A stretch of DNA of 64,000 nucleotides from Cupriavidus sp. P-10 (lineage in GTDB: Bacteria; Pseudomonadota; Gammaproteobacteria; Burkholderiales; Burkholderiaceae). Positions 61,458 to 64,000 of this stretch are shown one piece after another. The stretch's first letter is position 1. Each line of letters opens with the position of its first letter. Location of the stretch: positions 1,571,939 through 1,635,938 of the forward strand of contig NZ_AP025172.1 of the NCBI RefSeq assembly GCF_003402535.2, written 5' to 3'. Below the pieces are notes generated by a model that was given only the letters and a program-made list of their open reading frames with translations, ran no database searches and had not been told where the DNA came from. The position numbers and the translations under genes were made by a program.

Positions 61458-62665
61458 TGGGCGTTCCTCCACTTCTCTGCATAGATTTCATCCAACCATC
61501 GGCAATAATCGATAATCGGTTGGCGCACTCGCTGCAGCGACTTGGCTGCGCTATGCGTGCTGCTCACGTCAAACACTGTCGAAAACGCCAGAGCGCCGTT
61601 GCTCATCACTGAACTCGCCGGCACCTCGATCGAATGCAACCAACTCTCATAGGCGCTCTGCGCCCAGGCGCGCACGATCGGTGCTGATGAAGTACGCCCG
61701 TAGTCGACTTTGGAAAGCAGCAGCGAGACAAAATCGTATTTTTTGTCCGCTTCGTATTTGATGAAGCTTTTGGAAACGTCCGAGAACAGACGCCAGAATG
61801 ACAGCGAACTGATGAAATCCAGGTTCTCCGGGACCATCGGCATGACCATCGCGTCTGCTGCCAGCAACGCGTTCAGGTTCAGGTAGGAAAGCGATGGCGA
61901 CGTATCCATGAGGATGTAGTCGTAATGCTTGCGCAGCGGCTCCAACCCTTCCCTCAACACGGTCCAGAACCGGAAGCCAGGCTTGATCTTCTGCATGGCA
62001 GGCAGATGAAACTCTGCGCCAATTAACTCGGTGTGCGCCGGGATCAGGTCAAGGCCGTCCCAATAGGTCGACTGAGCTTGTGCCAGGAGCCCGCCTTCGA
62101 TCTGCTGGTCGTAGATATACGGCAGAACCGTGTCTTCCGGGGCCACGTCCTTTTCTGCGTACAGCCCGCACAGCTCAGATAAGGAAGCTTGAGGGTCCAG
62201 ATCGACTACCAAAACTTTTCGCCCGCGCAAAGTCAGCCCCTGCGCGAGACACATGGTCGTCGTGGTCTTGGCCGACCCACCCTTCAGTTGGGCGGTGATG
62301 ACGATTTTCCCCTCGGGCTCTCTGGTCCCGGTGACCAGGGGGGTCTGATAAATGTCGGATACCCTTTGAACCCAGACACGCGCTTCTTGCAGCGTGAAGG
62401 TTCGGGTACGCCCCGTTCCCGCGGCGGTCCCGGGTGGTAACTCACCGTCGCCTTTGGTCGCCAGGTACTGGACTTGAGAGTGAGAGATGTTGCACATCTC
62501 CGCAATCTCCCCCGTTTTGAAGATTGGCGCCGTCTTTCGGGGCCGTGGCGCGAGGATCGTCTCTCGAAGTTCGTCGGTAAAAATGGAAACCTTTTCCGCG
62601 AACTGGGATATCTGTTCCAGCGGTACAGTTCGGTCGACTGCAGGAAGTTGGCTTGTTCTCACCAT
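61454..62665 (-). CDS. parA: ParA-family partition ATPase (with N-terminal DNA-binding domain)
   Basis: 403 residues from the ATG at 62665; an upstream start at 62722 is possible. The N-terminal HTH-like part (FKTGEIAEMCNISHSQVQYL, about residues 49-68) identifies the larger, type Ia ParA that usually represses its own operon. Deviant Walker A is QLKGGSAKTTTT (127-138), then VLVVDLDPQASLS and YDYILMDTSPS. ParA drives replicon movement on the nucleoid. Upstream lie iterons, including an inverted pair, in the promoter region. Confidence 0.93.
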   Translation of the reverse strand: MVRTSQLPAVDRTVPLEQISQFAEKVSIFTDELRETILAPRPRKTAPIFKTGEIAEMCNISHSQVQYLATKGDGELPPGTAAGTGRTRTFTLQEARVWVQRVSDIYQTPLVTGTREPEGKIVITAQLKGGSAKTTTTMCLAQGLTLRGRKVLVVDLDPQASLSELCGLYAEKDVAPEDTVLPYIYDQQIEGGLLAQAQSTYWDGLDLIPAHTELIGAEFHLPAMQKIKPGFRFWTVLREGLEPLRKHYDYILMDTSPSLSYLNLNALLAADAMVMPMVPENLDFISSLSFWRLFSDVSKSFIKYEADKKYDFVSLLLSKVDYGRTSSAPIVRAWAQSAYESWLHSIEVPASSVMSNGALAFSTVFDVSSTHSAAKSLQRVRQPIIDYCRWLDEIYAEKWRNAQ

Positions 62666-62873
62666 TCTGAGGTTTATCCAGAAAAATCGATAAAGTTCAG
62701 AATACAGGAAATGCTTGAGCAATGCCTCATAAATGGTTGTTTTCTAACAAAAGTTTATTCGAAAACAACAGTTCTGCCTAATTTTTAGGCAGAGCCGAAG
62801 GGTATTCAGGTACACCTGGTGCCCTTTGTATAGGAAAGCGTCACCACTCCGCCGATAGCGCCTTCAAGAGTTG

Positions 62874-62940
62874 GCACAAATGACCTCACCTTCATCGGCG
62901 TTGGATAGGGTAGGCAATGCGAAGGTGAGGTCATTTGTGC
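62874..62940. promoter_or_regulatory. Inverted pair of iterons upstream of parA
   Basis: Iterons at 62874-62890 (minus) and 62924-62940 (plus) with their flanks form perfect 20-bp inverted arms (62874-62893 and 62921-62940) separated by 27 bp. They lie about 210 bp upstream of parA, so a Rep protein could bind here as a dimer or bridge the two sites and influence the par promoter (inference). Confidence 0.6.
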
Positions 62941-63330
62941 AGTTCGGCACAACTGGAACAATGCCGCCCGGCTACTTGGGCACAACGAACCTCACCTTCA
63001 TCTCCGCTGGTTGGCATTGGGCCCGGCGTCGCACAATCAACCTCACCTTCCCGACACGTGAGGCTTGGGTAGCCGCTGGGAGATTCGAGGAAGGTGAGGT
63101 TCTATGTGCGGTACGGCGTCTTGCCTCCGGCGCTGCCGGGGGGTCTACGAGGCGGCACGTCATCTCGCCAAAGCCTTAAGGCAGCGCTGCACAACAAGCC
63201 TCACCTGGGCGAACATCCAATCACATGCGCCGAGGGTGAGGTTCCTTGTGCGAGGCAAGGATGGCAGGGATCTCAATAACCTTCCGCACAAAAAACCTCA
63301 CCTTCAATTCGATGCACAAATAACCTCACC
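62874..63330. repeat. Iteron cluster 1 of the replication origin
   Basis: Nine 17-bp copies of GGTGAGGTNNNTTGTGC or near variants. Plus orientation: 62924, 63093, 63235. Minus orientation: 62874, 62980, 63031, 63189, 63286, 63314 (start coordinates). The conserved ends GGTGAGGT and TGTGC are separated by four variable bases. This is the pattern of Rep-binding iterons. Confidence 0.9.
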
Positions 63331-63638
63331 ATGACCGCCATGCGTTTGCCGGAAGGCGCGATCCCAGCGACTGCGTGCAACCACTTAATCGACCTCACAC
63401 TTAGTTGGGCTCATTCCATTGCGCCAGTGGTGACCTTATGGCGACGCTCTAACGCCAGTGGCTTGGAGATGGCTGCCCGCAGAAATGGGTACGCATATCT
63501 GTAGACGGCGGCCCGTGCGCAGTACTCGGCTTCGTGTCGCGGGGGTCTGTGTTGGTTTGGTTTTTTTTGAAGTAAACCACCGAACCTACAAACAAGGCAC
63601 CCCAAACGCCTTACTCTTCAACGACTTAGGCTAGACAA
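63331..63638. other. Iteron-free spacer of the origin
   Basis: About 310 bp between the two iteron clusters. It contains one half-site (GACCTCACAC near 63391) and a small AT-rich patch near 63553-63580 with an eight-T run. No gene and no exact DnaA box were seen. It could be the unwinding region, but this is a guess. Confidence 0.35.
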
Positions 63639-63939
63639 GGTGAGGTGCATTGTGTCAAAGGTGAGGTGCTATGTGCTCCGATGGTGCGGTTTACTGTGCG
63701 AGAAGGGTGAGGTCTATTTAGCAACAAGGTGAGATTCTTTGTGCTGCTACCAGCAAGGTGAGATGTATTGTGCGGGACCTGTGCACAAGTCCGCGGGGCT
63801 TAGTCTGATCAAGGGCCAGGGTCCGGCGCGCAGCCGAGATAGGTGAGGTTGGTTGTGCCGTCGGTGAGGTTCGTTGTGCGCGCTGACTCCGTTTGACCGA
63901 TGCCGAGAGGGCAACACTTGATGGTGAGGTTTGTTGTGT
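63639..63939. repeat. Iteron cluster 2 of the replication origin
   Basis: Nine 17-bp copies, all in the plus orientation, starting at 63639, 63660, 63683, 63706, 63728, 63757, 63842, 63863 and 63923. The first five are spaced 21-23 bp (about two helical turns), the usual spacing of functional direct iterons. Two use GGTGAGAT and one GGTGCGGT. The direction points to a rep gene to the right of the window. Confidence 0.92.
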
Positions 63940-63969
63940 TGACAGGACCTCACCATCACATGCTAGAGT
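63919..63969 (+). promoter_or_regulatory. Promoter and operator of the rep gene beyond the right edge
   Basis: A consensus -35 TTGACA (63939-63944) is followed, 19 bp later, by an extended -10 TGCTAGAGT (TAGAGT at 63964-63969). TGATGGTGAGGT (63919-63930) and ACCTCACCATCA (63947-63958) are exact inverted repeats containing iteron halves, and the second arm sits between -35 and -10. This is how plasmid Rep proteins repress their own promoter. The gene itself is not in the window. Confidence 0.65.
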
Positions 63970-64000
63970 GCCCGAGCACAAAACGAGCGGGAAGACGAGT

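Noticed and set aside
62670..62680. DnaA box near parA (TTTATCCAG)
   Set aside because: Only a partial match to TTATCCACA; a single weak site does not support a call.
63094..63334. Small genes among the iterons
   Set aside because: Short frames that encode translated iterons; no ribosome sites.

Overview
The window is GC-rich (local AT-rich islands excepted) and looks like part of a secondary replicon (chromid or megaplasmid) of a Cupriavidus/Ralstonia-type betaproteobacterium. The reasons are the malonate decarboxylase operon with a Bug-type receptor, a complete betaproteobacterial type VI secretion (T6SS) operon, a Wza-Wzb-Wzc capsule/EPS locus, and, at the right edge, a parAB partition operon flanked by a centromere-like repeat array and an iteron origin. 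The species cannot be fixed from sequence alone. No rRNA, tRNA or CRISPR was seen.

Layout. (1) 1-6890, minus strand: a malonate utilisation operon, read right to left as Bug receptor - mdcA - mdcC - mdcD - mdcE - mdcG - mdcB - mdcH (mdcH runs off the left edge). (2) 6891-7380: intergenic region with a 22-copy GGAAGC hexamer array. (3) 7381-32931, minus strand: one very long T6SS operon carrying all 13 core tss genes plus PAAR-like, MORN-repeat and unknown proteins. Between the PAAR gene and tssJ it contains a five-gene amino-acid module: a small membrane protein, a solute-binding protein, two unusual DAACS-type carriers and an Asp/Glu racemase. A divergent NarL-type response regulator (33501-34208) lies across a 570-bp control region. 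(4) 34278-40690: a decayed DUF35-like gene and two paralogous genes of unknown function that bracket an outer-membrane barrel gene and a lipoprotein gene.

(5) 41207-55663: exopolysaccharide region. A WcaJ-type initiating transferase and a GT4 glycosyltransferase run on the plus strand. They converge with a minus-strand wza-wzb-wzc-wzy-pyruvyltransferase-wzx-glycosidase operon. An approximately 800-bp control region separates wza from plus-strand galU, a small unknown gene and uppP. Together these supply UDP-glucose, the lipid carrier, chain initiation, polymerisation, flipping, export and tyrosine-phosphorylation control. (6) 55974-58942: two tandem tyrosine-recombinase-like genes, the first apparently missing its catalytic residues, the second intact and preceded by an inverted-repeat site.

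(7) 58943-64000: the replicon maintenance region. It holds an array of 13-bp palindromes (TCCCAAGTTGGGA), mostly at 39-bp spacing, downstream of parB; then parB and parA (minus strand); then 18 near-identical 17-bp iterons in both orientations. At the right edge is a plus-strand promoter whose spacer contains one arm of an inverted iteron-like repeat. The rep gene it should drive lies outside the window.

The most unusual items are the racemase/transporter module inside the T6SS operon, with carriers that keep the acidic-substrate residues but have lost the sodium ligands, the very regular centromere-like array, and the paralogous unknown pair.
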